Shown here: in pieces, positions 51,133 through 60,867 of the stretch
Layout: every line of letters starts with the position of its first letter
How positions within the stretch are numbered: the first letter of the stretch is position 1
Source: [Eubacterium] eligens ATCC 27750
Lineage (GTDB): Bacteria; Bacillota; Clostridia; Lachnospirales; Lachnospiraceae
Assembly (NCBI RefSeq): GCF_000146185.1
Contig: NC_012780.1
Location: 434,001 to 498,000 of the forward strand
Direction of reading: 5' to 3'
DNA length: 64,000 nucleotides
Made by a program: the position numbers and the translations under genes
The notes under the pieces: model-generated
Told to the model about the DNA's origin: nothing
The model's input: only the letters and a program-made list of their open reading frames with translations
Database searches by the model: none

Positions 51133-53793
51133 CTAATTGTATATTCTGCTTTCACTACATGTAAAGTATATAACCTGATAATCCTTTGCAATCTCGTCAA
51201 GAAGCTTCATAGCTCCCTTAATGTTATTATCATCAAGATTAACAAACGGATCATCAAATATAAGAAATGGTTTCTCCTCTTTATACATTGCCTCGACAAG
51301 TGCCATTCGCATGCATATTCCAACCAGATCCTGCTTCCCTGCACTAAGATATCCTATATCCCTTGGCATATTCTGTTCCATGACAGTAAGCTTTGTATCT
51401 GCATCCATACTGAATGTATCCGGTTCATATCCTGCAAGAATTTTGAAATATTTTCTAAACCCTGCCATAACAGGTTCCATATATTTAGCAGTAAATGACT
51501 GTTTTGAATCTTCCATTATCTGTTTAGTTAATTTTAACAGTCTTTCCTTTTTTATCTCATTTTCTTGCAAGATTTTCAGCTCATTAAGTTCTTGTCTGAA
51601 ATTTTCACACTCTTCAGCCTGAATCTGAAGGTTTTCAAGCTGTCTGTTACACTGTGCTATCTGCTCTGAATAATTCTCAATCATAATATCAGTCTGCGAC
51701 ATATCAGCAGCAATATCTTCAAGAGAAACCTTGTCATCTTCATCCTCGCCTGCAGCCAATAAACTTATATCTGTGCCTGCCTCAAAATCATTCTTTGCTG
51801 AGACTGCATTTTCATACTCACTTTTAGCACGATAATATTCATCCAGCTTTTTGTCAAGTCTTCTAAGCATTTCTCCAACACTATCATCATCACTATAACC
51901 TTTCACATATGACTTAAGAAACTGTGTAATCCCGTCAATCTGCTTTTCATACTGTCTGCTGTAAGCCTCCTGCTTTGAAAGCTCATTGTTAATTCTTATA
52001 AAATCAGCAGTATCTCTCTTTATTTTTTCTATTGCAAGTGAATAATTACTGATATCATCCATACAAATAAAACTCTTTAAGAAATTCCTTATTCTGCTCT
52101 CAAGCAAACTTATTTCTTCATGTATTCCAGAATCATTCTGCTGCGCTTCCCTTACTTTCAACTCACGATAATTCTCTATATCATGACGTAACTTAGAAAG
52201 CTCCCATTCCATATTGTCCATGTTATATGCAATTCCATATTTTTCACAGAAACTCCTTACAATATCCTGCGTATCTGCAATGCTCTTCCTGTCAGCTTCA
52301 AGTTCAGACTCCATGGCTTTTAGTCTCTCAGCTGATTCCTCACTTATATTTCTAAATGTCTCATCATGCTGTTTTTTCTTTAAAGTACCAATTCTTCCAG
52401 ATAAACCACTTATAAATATACCCACAATTATCAGTGTTATTCCAGCCACCATTACTTTAAACGAAAGAATCCCACCAATAACCGCTAAGATAACTCCTGC
52501 GACAATTCCCGTAACACTGTTATTCTTATATTCTTTCGCCTTGGCAAGCTTTGTGTTTTCATTTTCCCTCACAATTTCTAATTTAATTTCCTTGCCAGCA
52601 AGAGAATTCTGTTTATTCCGGGCTGCTATCCATCTGTCATGAATTATTCCTATATCTTCGTCAGGAACACCCTCTGCAAAGCGCTTTTTTAACTGATTCA
52701 GTTTTTTCTGCTCATCCTCTGACAGTCTGTTTTTTGAACACAGGTTTCTAAATTCATCAAGTCTGACAGCAAGCCCCTGATATTCATCAAGAACAGCATT
52801 ATCAGGAACCCCTTGCCCATATATTTTCTGAAGTTCTTCGAATCGCCTTTTATCTTGCTCATCGACATGAGCCAGTCTGCCACTTAACTTTCCAGCATCA
52901 TCAAAAATTTCAATCTGCTTTATTATCTCATTCTTTTCAGGAATAGTACCATTGAAATATTCTTTCATATGTTCAAAAATATTCTTTTTATTGTTACATT
53001 CCTTTAACAATAACTGATACTTTTCCTTCATTGCCTGAACATCTTTTTTTGCACTTAAAACCTTCTGCTGTTCCTGCAGCTTTTCTTTACAGGCTTTGAG
53101 ATTTTCTCTTTTCTCACACAATTCATCTCTTATCTTAGTCTGCTCATCAATAGTCTTATCAATTTCTGCATAATTATTAATCTGAGCTGTCAGCTGTGTG
53201 ATTTTTGATTTTCTTTTTGCAATAGAACCTGTAACCCTTGTACTCGTTATATTGTTAAGTTCTGCCGTAAGTCTTGCCACAGCAGTTTCAAAATTATTAA
53301 TATCATCTGTATTATCTGCAAGATTTCCAATCTTAGCATTTATGCTGTCAGTAGTTGCCGTAACACAATCACTCTGACCTATAAACACAGTTCTCTCAAA
53401 AGATTGTGCATCTATCTTAAATAATTCATCTCCTATATCAGAAGAAAAATCATTACATTCCATATTTGTGTCTTTTCTTACAAGCAGAAATTCATCATCT
53501 GCCTGTTTCTTTCCAAATACTCTTCTAAGTGAATAAACAACATCATTTACCTCAAATATAATTTCACCGCCATATACTCCTTTCTGCCACGGCATATAAC
53601 GGTTCCTTTCCTTGTCTGCAAGTTTCTTCTTGCTTTCGTTCTTAAAACCATAAAACATTACCCGGATAAATGCAGCCAGTGTACTTTTGCCCCAGCCATT
53701 ATCCTCACATATGGTATTACATTCACCAGAGAAATCATATGTAACATTATTCAGTTTTCCAAAATTCTCAATTGTACAACTGATAAGTTTCAT
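51133..53793 (-). CDS. YhaN-like (SbcC/RecF-type) ATPase with membrane segments, 886 aa
   Basis: An SMC/SbcC-like ATPase with the N-terminal Walker A EDNGWGKST near residue 34 and C-terminal signature/Walker B region (LVGICMRMALVEAMY ... FLIFDDPFVNLDD) near 845. The middle is long coiled coil. Unlike SbcC, two hydrophobic segments interrupt it near residues 418-463 (GIVAGVILAVIGGIL), as in B. subtilis YhaN. It overlaps the YhaO-like nuclease gene by one base (TGATG) and the two surely work together, likely in DNA repair or processing at the membrane. Confidence 0.8.
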   Translation of the reverse strand: MKLISCTIENFGKLNNVTYDFSGECNTICEDNGWGKSTLAAFIRVMFYGFKNESKKKLADKERNRYMPWQKGVYGGEIIFEVNDVVYSLRRVFGKKQADDEFLLVRKDTNMECNDFSSDIGDELFKIDAQSFERTVFIGQSDCVTATTDSINAKIGNLADNTDDINNFETAVARLTAELNNITSTRVTGSIAKRKSKITQLTAQINNYAEIDKTIDEQTKIRDELCEKRENLKACKEKLQEQQKVLSAKKDVQAMKEKYQLLLKECNNKKNIFEHMKEYFNGTIPEKNEIIKQIEIFDDAGKLSGRLAHVDEQDKRRFEELQKIYGQGVPDNAVLDEYQGLAVRLDEFRNLCSKNRLSEDEQKKLNQLKKRFAEGVPDEDIGIIHDRWIAARNKQNSLAGKEIKLEIVRENENTKLAKAKEYKNNSVTGIVAGVILAVIGGILSFKVMVAGITLIIVGIFISGLSGRIGTLKKKQHDETFRNISEESAERLKAMESELEADRKSIADTQDIVRSFCEKYGIAYNMDNMEWELSKLRHDIENYRELKVREAQQNDSGIHEEISLLESRIRNFLKSFICMDDISNYSLAIEKIKRDTADFIRINNELSKQEAYSRQYEKQIDGITQFLKSYVKGYSDDDSVGEMLRRLDKKLDEYYRAKSEYENAVSAKNDFEAGTDISLLAAGEDEDDKVSLEDIAADMSQTDIMIENYSEQIAQCNRQLENLQIQAEECENFRQELNELKILQENEIKKERLLKLTKQIMEDSKQSFTAKYMEPVMAGFRKYFKILAGYEPDTFSMDADTKLTVMEQNMPRDIGYLSAGKQDLVGICMRMALVEAMYKEEKPFLIFDDPFVNLDDNNIKGAMKLLDEIAKDYQVIYFTCSESRIYN

Positions 53794-54914
53794 CAGCCTA
53801 TCTCCTCTCCCTGTAATGCCTGTAGTCCATATCTTATAATCTCAGCCTTATCCTGTTCACTAATATCATTTCTTGCCATAACATTTCTTATATATTCACC
53901 TTTAAGCGACATATCATGCTCATATAACATATAATCAATATTATATATAGTATTGTCCTTTATCTTAAATGCATAGAATTTTCCCTCAAACTGCTTCCCC
54001 AGGTAATCCGTGTTTTTTTCACATTCAACATCAAGAGCACCTGTAAGTTCAACTTTAACAAGACTCTCTTTAGTATATCCTGACATTTCAAGAAAGCTTC
54101 TTACACGCTTCTCTATTTCAAATGTGTTTTCACACCCTGTAACATTGACCTGTGCAACATAAATATTTCTTCTTGCAAATGGAACAAAATATGTATCAGA
54201 ACTGCCAGAGGTTTCATCAATATCAAGCACTACAAAACCATGCTCTCCAGCCTCATCAAAGCCCCTTCCCTCAAGGCATCCCGGATAACAATACACTCCT
54301 CTGGCATCCAGCCTGTCACTTGAATATTCATGTACGTGTCCAAGTGCAAGATAATCAATTCCACGGTTTCTTAAATCCTTAAGACTTATTATCTGTGCAT
54401 TATTCTTAGAAATGTGAGAAGCCTCCTGCCCATGCAGTACAACAATATTATAATTGCCTGCATTGAGAGAAAGGCTTCCATATATCTTACCCGCATTATC
54501 ACTGTCAAGTTCCACGCCGGTAATAACGATATCTTTTGTAATACCACCATTATTAATTATACCGGCATTGTAACTTGTCCATTCTTTTCCAAACATACGA
54601 AGATTAGCAGGAATCTCATCCAGATATGATACAAAGCTTCCATTGTCATGATTACCCTGCAGATAATAAAATGTAATACCCGGATTATTAATTATTATAT
54701 TATATACTTCTTTCTTTGCTCCAACTGATATGTTCCTTGTATCAAACAAATCCCCCGCAATTATAATAACACCGATACACTCCTTCACAGCATATCCAAC
54801 CATATCCTTAAAAGATGCCAGCAGCTCATTTCTGCGTTCTCTTGCCTTATCTTTATCAAGATTAGCCGTCATCGCTGAATCCAGATGAATATCTGCACAA
54901 TGCAAAATCTTCAT
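53793..54914 (-). CDS. YhaO/SbcD-like metallophosphoesterase nuclease, 373 aa
   Basis: A calcineurin-like phosphoesterase with motifs ADIHLDS, GDLFDTR, QGNHDNGS, HGQEASH and GHVHEYSS in the first ~200 residues and a C-terminal capping region. This is the Mre11/SbcD/YhaO layout. The next gene, overlapping by one base, encodes the YhaN-like ATPase partner. A GAGAAG site precedes the ATG. Confidence 0.85.
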   Translation of the reverse strand: MKILHCADIHLDSAMTANLDKDKARERRNELLASFKDMVGYAVKECIGVIIIAGDLFDTRNISVGAKKEVYNIIINNPGITFYYLQGNHDNGSFVSYLDEIPANLRMFGKEWTSYNAGIINNGGITKDIVITGVELDSDNAGKIYGSLSLNAGNYNIVVLHGQEASHISKNNAQIISLKDLRNRGIDYLALGHVHEYSSDRLDARGVYCYPGCLEGRGFDEAGEHGFVVLDIDETSGSSDTYFVPFARRNIYVAQVNVTGCENTFEIEKRVRSFLEMSGYTKESLVKVELTGALDVECEKNTDYLGKQFEGKFYAFKIKDNTIYNIDYMLYEHDMSLKGEYIRNVMARNDISEQDKAEIIRYGLQALQGEEIG

Positions 54915-54944
54915 ATCTTCTCAACCTCAACTAATACATACTAA

Positions 54945-56321
54945 TTAATGTGTAGAATACGCTCCTTCAACATGAACACTCTCTGTTGTTTCATTCTGGA
55001 TATATATTCTGTATGAACCACTCATTGTCAGCTCAAATATGTGTGAGTCATTGCCATTGGCAATAATATATCTCTTCGAACCATCAGGCTGTATAATTCC
55101 CGCTCTTACGCTATGAAATGGTTCCACCGAAAATACACTTAAAACTATCCTCTGTCCAGAAGATGCATGAAAGCTTGATGTTGACCTCCTTACCCCGGCA
55201 TATACATCCCATGAGATTGTACCATTTGAAGCACATGGCATTATTTCATCAGGATTAACATCTTCTTCATACACATCTGTAACCGCTGGATTTTCATAAT
55301 CAGCAGCCTCATAATATTCTGTTTCTAATACCTGTAGCTCTCTTTTTTCATCAGCAGTTGCCTCCGCAACCTTAACTGATGTTTCAGTTACGGTTGTAGC
55401 TGCTCCCGCCACCATAACAGAACTCATAGCAACAAATAAAGTCAGTATAGCTGCTGCAACAGCCATTGGTCTTTTCTTAACATTATAACTCTTCATAACA
55501 TGCTCCATTCTTTCTCTTAAACTGCTTTTATTTTCATACAGACTTGCAGACAGCATGTCATAAAGATTATTATTTCTCACAGCAAGATTAAATATTGTTT
55601 CATAATATTCATGTAATCCATTCTCTGACATACATACAGAATAGTCACATGCATACTCAGCATATTTAATAAATCTTCTGTAAAAAATCCATATAACCGG
55701 ATTAAAGAAATTAAGTATACTTGCCACCGCAAGAAGATATCTGAACCATATATCATTATGAACCACATGTGTAAGTTCATGTGCAAATACAACTCTCATC
55801 TCTTTCTCAGAAAAATGATCTGCATTAACAACAACACACGGTCTGTGTATTCCTGTCACATATGCAGTAGTTGTTCTGTATGACTGCCTTAATGTAATTT
55901 TACATTTCCCAAGTCCCATCTGTTCTTTTATCTCATAGAAAATCCTGTTCATCTCCTTATTACAGGCAAATGATTCTTTCCTTATTGATAAAATTCTGAA
56001 TCTCTTAAACACATAAATCATTATTGCAACAGCCAGACCTGTTATCCACACAATAGCAACAGCTCTTGTCACATTAATAATAAGCGGTGATGTATCAAAT
56101 GCGTAACCATTCCACACGAACCTTAAGTGGTCAATCATTCTTATCGCGTAATACATTACCGGAATTATCCAGAACAATACAACAACTTTTCCAAGTCTGT
56201 ATGACATATTAAGATATCCTGTCTTATCAAGTAAATATGAAGTTATAAGCCACGCAACAGTTAGCACACTACCCGTAAATGTAGTTATGACAATCATGTA
56301 AAATAAATCTGTCCATAGCAT
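54945..56321 (-). CDS. BlaR1/MecR1-type M56 membrane metallopeptidase
   Basis: Four N-terminal membrane helices surround a cytoplasmic zinc peptidase with HELTH near residue 186 and the downstream Glu region (CDYSVCMSENGLHEYYE). A last helix near 320-335 is followed by ~120 extracellular residues (SNGTISWDVYAGVRRS...GSYRIYIQNET), a beta-rich domain unlike a penicillin-binding sensor. BlaR1 homologues sense cell-wall damage and cleave the BlaI repressor; no BlaI gene is adjacent. The ATG 11 bases after TAGGAG is chosen, 25 codons into the frame. Ligand unknown. Confidence 0.8.
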   Translation of the reverse strand: MLWTDLFYMIVITTFTGSVLTVAWLITSYLLDKTGYLNMSYRLGKVVVLFWIIPVMYYAIRMIDHLRFVWNGYAFDTSPLIINVTRAVAIVWITGLAVAIMIYVFKRFRILSIRKESFACNKEMNRIFYEIKEQMGLGKCKITLRQSYRTTTAYVTGIHRPCVVVNADHFSEKEMRVVFAHELTHVVHNDIWFRYLLAVASILNFFNPVIWIFYRRFIKYAEYACDYSVCMSENGLHEYYETIFNLAVRNNNLYDMLSASLYENKSSLRERMEHVMKSYNVKKRPMAVAAAILTLFVAMSSVMVAGAATTVTETSVKVAEATADEKRELQVLETEYYEAADYENPAVTDVYEEDVNPDEIMPCASNGTISWDVYAGVRRSTSSFHASSGQRIVLSVFSVEPFHSVRAGIIQPDGSKRYIIANGNDSHIFELTMSGSYRIYIQNETTESVHVEGAYSTH

Positions 56322-56474
56322 AATCTGCTGCACTCCTAAGTTAAATATATAAATCCGACATATTAATAAATATATCACATTTTTATATAAAAACATAGAA
56401 CTTCTTTGTATAAAATGGTATACTTAATTCATATTTATTGTTCGTATTAATCATATACACAGAAGGGAGTATTT

Positions 56475-57452
56475 ATGCAATATAATGTCAAAAAATGGGG
56501 GATTCTCCCCGATGGTACAATGTGTCATATTATTCAGCTTTCATATAATGGCATATCGCTTTATGTTTCAGACTACGGTGCAACATTCCAGTCAATGTTC
56601 GTAACTGATTCATCCGGCACACAGCACGACATAATCCTTGGTTATGATACCCCGGAAGAATATTATTATGACCAGCAGAACTTCGGTGGAACAATGGGCC
56701 GATTCGCCAACAGAATTGCCGGGGCATGCATAACTCTTAACGGTAAAGACTGGCACCTTCCTGCCAACGAAGGTAATAATACTCTTCACAGCGGACACGG
56801 CTTCAACAAATGTATGTGGCAGTATGATGTTAATCCAGATGCTCTCATACTCACACTTAACAGCCCGCATCTGGAGAATGGATTTCCCGGTAATCTTAAA
56901 GTTACCCAGACAATTACTATTACTGACAGGAATTCAATACTTGTGCATTATGACGCAGTGTCAGATATGGATACGGTATGCAGCTTCACCAATCATAGTT
57001 ACTTTAATTTTTCCGGAGTAAAGAATGTCTGTAATTATATAGTATCTATAGGAGCAGATTGCTACACCCCTGTAGACAGCAGCAATATCCCCACAGGTGA
57101 CATTCTGCCTGTTGAAGGAACAATGTATGATTTCCGTAATCCAAGAAGAGTTGGAACAGATTATATTGATATCAATTACGTTCTCTCTGATGCATATGAA
57201 TATGCCGCTAAAGTAACCGACCCAGAAGCAGGCATAAGCATGTCTGTAAAGACCAGTTTCCCAGGATTGCAGCTGTATAACGGTAATTATATAGGTAACT
57301 GTACCGGTAAATACAATATGCCATACAACGATCAGCATGGCATATGTTTTGAACCTCAGTTTTTCCCTGACTCAATGCATCATAATAACTTTCCGTCCCC
57401 TGTTCTTAAAGCCGGAGAGCATCTTGACAGATATATAGAATACATTTTCTAA
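56475..57452 (+). CDS. galM: aldose 1-epimerase
   Basis: Mutarotase of 325 residues for galactose and related sugars. Catalytic His is in TNHSYFNFSG near residue 173, and the Glu in GICFEPQFFPDS near 294. GRFANRIAGA near 75 and the GNNTLHSGHGFN substrate loop near 100 are present. GAAGGGAG precedes the ATG. Divergent from the M56 gene, convergent with the sugar ABC operon. Confidence 0.9.
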   Translation: MQYNVKKWGILPDGTMCHIIQLSYNGISLYVSDYGATFQSMFVTDSSGTQHDIILGYDTPEEYYYDQQNFGGTMGRFANRIAGACITLNGKDWHLPANEGNNTLHSGHGFNKCMWQYDVNPDALILTLNSPHLENGFPGNLKVTQTITITDRNSILVHYDAVSDMDTVCSFTNHSYFNFSGVKNVCNYIVSIGADCYTPVDSSNIPTGDILPVEGTMYDFRNPRRVGTDYIDINYVLSDAYEYAAKVTDPEAGISMSVKTSFPGLQLYNGNYIGNCTGKYNMPYNDQHGICFEPQFFPDSMHHNNFPSPVLKAGEHLDRYIEYIF

Positions 57453-57484
57453 ACAGAAACTGCATTACCAAAGTGCACGACGCA

Positions 57485-57522
57485 AAAAAGAACCGCCCCT
57501 GAAATCAGGACGGTTCTTTTTA
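57485..57522. terminator. bidirectional terminator between galM and the ABC operon
   Basis: AAAGAACCG and CGGTTCTTT with an inner CCTGAAATCAGG stem, flanked by A and T runs. Confidence 0.8.
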
Positions 57523-57536
57523 ATCTAAAAGCATAT

Positions 57537-58439
57537 CTAACCTTTAACACCACCAAGTGTAACACCTCTTACAATGAACTTTGAAAGACAGATATACACT
57601 ATAATTACCGGAACAATAGCAAATGCTATCATCATATATACCTGACCCATATCAAACTTCAGGAAATCCGCACTACGAAGCTGTGCTATCAACAAAGGAA
57701 GTGTTTTCTTACTTGCCTTGTTAATAAGGAGTGAAGGTATAAAATAATTATTCCATGATGATACGAAAGTAAATATCATCTGAACAGCCAATGCCGGCTT
57801 CATAAGAGGCAGAACAATCTGGTTAAATATTCTGAACTCTTTTGCGCCATCAATTCTTGCCGCCTCTATAAGTTCCATTGGAAGCACACTGTCCATATAC
57901 TGCTTAATAAAGAAGAATACAACAGGCGCTGCGACCGAAGGAACAATAAGTGGTATGTAAGAATTGAGAAGATTCCAGTCTCCCATCATCTTAACAAATC
58001 CAAGTGCTGACACCTGTGTTGGCACCATCATTACAAGAAGAATGAAAGTGAATGCAAACTTCTTTAACTTAAAGTTATATGCATGAATAGCAAATGCTGT
58101 AAGTGCTGAGAAATACACTGACAGAACCGCTGAACATGCTGCAACAAACAAGCTGTTAAACATACCTCTGACAACAGGAATATTCTCATTAGCAAGAACA
58201 TTCTTCATGTTGACTATAAATGACTTTCCCGGAAGGAATGAGAATCCCTTCTGGATATCAGGGTGTGATCTTGTTGTATTAATAATAAGTACATAGAACG
58301 AGAAAAGGCACAAGAATGTTATAAGAATAAGCACGATATAACATAACACTCTCTCCGTTGTAAGTATTATCCTGTCTTTCACTCCAGCATTAGTGCCTTT
58401 AATATCGGCACTTGCAGAGGCTTTACCTGAATTACTCAT
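57537..58439 (-). CDS. sugar ABC transporter permease, MalG type
   Basis: A 300-residue inner-membrane permease with six predicted helices and the EAA loop EAARIDGAKEFRIFNQIVLP near residue 202, which contacts the ATPase. It partners the MalF-like protein (2-base gap upstream). No ATP-binding subunit is encoded in the cluster, as is common for CUT1 transporters that share an MsiK-type ATPase. Confidence 0.9.
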   Translation of the reverse strand: MSNSGKASASADIKGTNAGVKDRIILTTERVLCYIVLILITFLCLFSFYVLIINTTRSHPDIQKGFSFLPGKSFIVNMKNVLANENIPVVRGMFNSLFVAACSAVLSVYFSALTAFAIHAYNFKLKKFAFTFILLVMMVPTQVSALGFVKMMGDWNLLNSYIPLIVPSVAAPVVFFFIKQYMDSVLPMELIEAARIDGAKEFRIFNQIVLPLMKPALAVQMIFTFVSSWNNYFIPSLLINKASKKTLPLLIAQLRSADFLKFDMGQVYMMIAFAIVPVIIVYICLSKFIVRGVTLGGVKG

Positions 58440-58440
58440 A

Positions 58441-59391
58441 TTACTTCGCCTCCTTTGCTTTTTTCTTCTTAGCTTTTCTTATTCCTGCCGCTTCCATATC
58501 CTTTGTTATATAATTAAATACAAATATACTAAGTACCGCTGTTACAATAAACAGAATAACTGAAAGCGCACCTGCCATACCATAATTCTTACTATAAAGA
58601 TGCTTATTAAGATACATGATAACCGTCATACTTGTTCTATCCGGATTACCATTACCATTAGTAAGAATCTGAGGAACATCGAACATCTGGATTCCTCCAA
58701 TCAGTGATGTAATAAGTGTGTATGCCAGAATAGGCTTAATAAGTGGAAGTGTAATCTTTCCAAATATCTGTCTTGAATTAGCACCATCAATTCTTGCTGC
58801 TTCAAAAAGACAAGGATCAACGCCCATGATGGCAGCCATAAGAATTATTGTTGTATTACCAAACCACATAAGGAAGTTCATAAGAGCAATCAATCCTCTT
58901 GCTCCTGCTACCTCTGCAAGGAATCTATATGTAGGCAATCCCATACTGTTAAGCATGTTATTGATTGGTCCCTGATCTGCAAATATTGCGTAGAATAACA
59001 TGGCAAATGCAGATGCCATAATCAAATTAGGCATATAGATTATAGTTTTGAAAAATCCTGTACATTTTAATCTTAATCTAAGATCTGTAAACCATGACGC
59101 CAGAAGCAATGATATAAGAATCTGTGGAATAAATCCCATCAGCCACATTATCATTGTATTCTTCAGATAGAGCAATGTATCACCGTTAAACAGTATGGCT
59201 TTGTAATTGTCAAATCCAACGAACTTAGGTCCGACCTGCATAAGTCCAACCATATAGTTCTCAAAAAAACTATTATAAAATGTAGAAATCAGTGGTATTA
59301 ATGAAAACACAATATATACTGCAAAGAACGGTATAAGAAATATGTATCCCCATTTTGCATAGCTTACAAACTTTTTCTTCTTTTTATTCAT
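58441..59391 (-). CDS. sugar ABC transporter permease, MalF type
   Basis: A 316-residue permease with six predicted helices and EAA loop EAARIDGANSRQIFGKITLP near residue 208. The ATG behind GGAGATATGT is chosen, 13 codons into the frame. A hairpin separates it from the binding-protein gene upstream. CUT1 family: di- and oligosaccharides. Confidence 0.9.
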   Translation of the reverse strand: MNKKKKKFVSYAKWGYIFLIPFFAVYIVFSLIPLISTFYNSFFENYMVGLMQVGPKFVGFDNYKAILFNGDTLLYLKNTMIMWLMGFIPQILISLLLASWFTDLRLRLKCTGFFKTIIYMPNLIMASAFAMLFYAIFADQGPINNMLNSMGLPTYRFLAEVAGARGLIALMNFLMWFGNTTIILMAAIMGVDPCLFEAARIDGANSRQIFGKITLPLIKPILAYTLITSLIGGIQMFDVPQILTNGNGNPDRTSMTVIMYLNKHLYSKNYGMAGALSVILFIVTAVLSIFVFNYITKDMEAAGIRKAKKKKAKEAK

Positions 59392-59414
59392 ACATATCTC
59401 CATTCCTGCCATAT

Positions 59415-59461
59415 AAAAAGGCACAGCCATATAACATACTTATTATAATGACTGTGCCTTA
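59415..59461 (-). terminator. internal attenuating terminator between binding protein and permeases
   Basis: On the minus strand AAGGCACAG pairs with CTGTGCCTT, followed by TTTTTATA, in the 88-base gap before the permease genes. Such structures lower permease expression relative to the binding protein. Confidence 0.7.
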
Positions 59462-59479
59462 ATGACTAGCAATTACTAA

Positions 59480-60835
59480 TTACTTTGAAAGGTTTGGATA
59501 TTTCTCAATAGCTGCTTTATAGAAGTTATCAAGAGCCTTATCCTTAGTTACATTGCCATCGAAGTAATCCTTCATAGCCTTCTGGAATTCTTCGTTAAGA
59601 CCCTGGTCATAAGAAGAGATATTCTTCATGCTGATCTTAGGAGCTGACTTAGCAAATAACTTGATATGATTCTGACCACCAAGGAATGCTGACTTGAAGT
59701 CGCTGTTAGCAATCTCATTCATACCTGATGTTGTATTAGTGTAATCCTGAGTATCTTCTGTAATCTTCTTCATTGTAGCCTTATCACAGCAAAGTGTCTT
59801 CATAACATCTTTTACAAGGTTAGCGTTATCTGTTCCTGCTGCTGCACAGATCCATGTACCACCCCAGTAGTAGCTCTGTGGACCTTCACATACTGCATAG
59901 TCGCCGTAGATACCGTTACCAACTTCTTCCTTACCACCTTCCTTAACAGGAGTAGCAAGCGAGTTACCTAAAAGTGTAAAGTTAATTCCCCATGTTGAGT
60001 AGAAGAATCCGAATACCTTACCAGAAGGTCCCTGATCTGCTGCCCATGTTGAATCCCAAAGAGATGACTTATTATTATAGCCCTTATCTGTATATTTCTT
60101 AGTCTGATCAACCCACTTCATAATGTTATCATCAATAACAATCTTGTTATTAGAATCAACCCAAGGAGCTGATACATTGTTAGAGAATACTCTGTATGAA
60201 TCATCATAACCTGAAAGCATCTTGTAGCCCTTAGCAGCAGCCTGTTCAGCTACCTTATCAAACTTATCCCAAGTTGAAAGTGCTTCCTGAACCTTATCCG
60301 GATCATCTGTTCCAAGAACATCCTTAGCAATAGAACGTCTGTAAGCAAAGAGTCCTGGAGTTGCCTGCCATGTTGTAGCCTTAAGTTTTCCTTTGCTGTC
60401 AGTTGCGATATCCTTTGTGTACTGATACATGTCCTTAAGGTCATCATCTGTAAGGCCTACATCTTTTACATCAAGTGTGTAATCACTGTTAACATACTTT
60501 AAAGCATAATCAGCTTCGATAAGGAACATATCAATCTTATCATCTGCTGCTGCATCCTTCTGCTTTAATAATGCAGCATCAAGAGCATTCTGATAAGCGT
60601 TGTTTTCGTTAGGAGTAATTACCCAATTTACCTTAACATCTGAAGGAACATTCTTATAATATCCTTCAAATCTGCTCTTAAACTCTTCGTTCCAGCAGTA
60701 AATGTTAAGTACCTTACCCTGTTCCTCAGGCTTAGTATTAACTGCTGCCGAACCACCATCCTTTGATCCACAACCTGCTAATGTGGAAAGCACCATCATT
60801 GTGCCAAGTGCCAGACTTAATAATCTCTTTTTCAT
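59480..60835 (-). CDS. sugar-binding lipoprotein of the ABC transporter, 451 aa
   Basis: An extracellular solute-binding protein with signal peptide and lipobox TLAGC near residue 22. The mature part has the two-lobe pattern of CUT1 binding proteins (NIYCWNEEFKSRFEGYY near residue 40). The ATG behind GGAGGG is chosen, ten codons into the frame. It follows lacI by 32 bases. Context with GH94 suggests cello-oligosaccharides, unproven. Confidence 0.9.
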   Translation of the reverse strand: MKKRLLSLALGTMMVLSTLAGCGSKDGGSAAVNTKPEEQGKVLNIYCWNEEFKSRFEGYYKNVPSDVKVNWVITPNENNAYQNALDAALLKQKDAAADDKIDMFLIEADYALKYVNSDYTLDVKDVGLTDDDLKDMYQYTKDIATDSKGKLKATTWQATPGLFAYRRSIAKDVLGTDDPDKVQEALSTWDKFDKVAEQAAAKGYKMLSGYDDSYRVFSNNVSAPWVDSNNKIVIDDNIMKWVDQTKKYTDKGYNNKSSLWDSTWAADQGPSGKVFGFFYSTWGINFTLLGNSLATPVKEGGKEEVGNGIYGDYAVCEGPQSYYWGGTWICAAAGTDNANLVKDVMKTLCCDKATMKKITEDTQDYTNTTSGMNEIANSDFKSAFLGGQNHIKLFAKSAPKISMKNISSYDQGLNEEFQKAMKDYFDGNVTKDKALDNFYKAAIEKYPNLSK

Positions 60836-60867
60836 AAAAAACCCTCCATAAATCTTAGACGACACCT

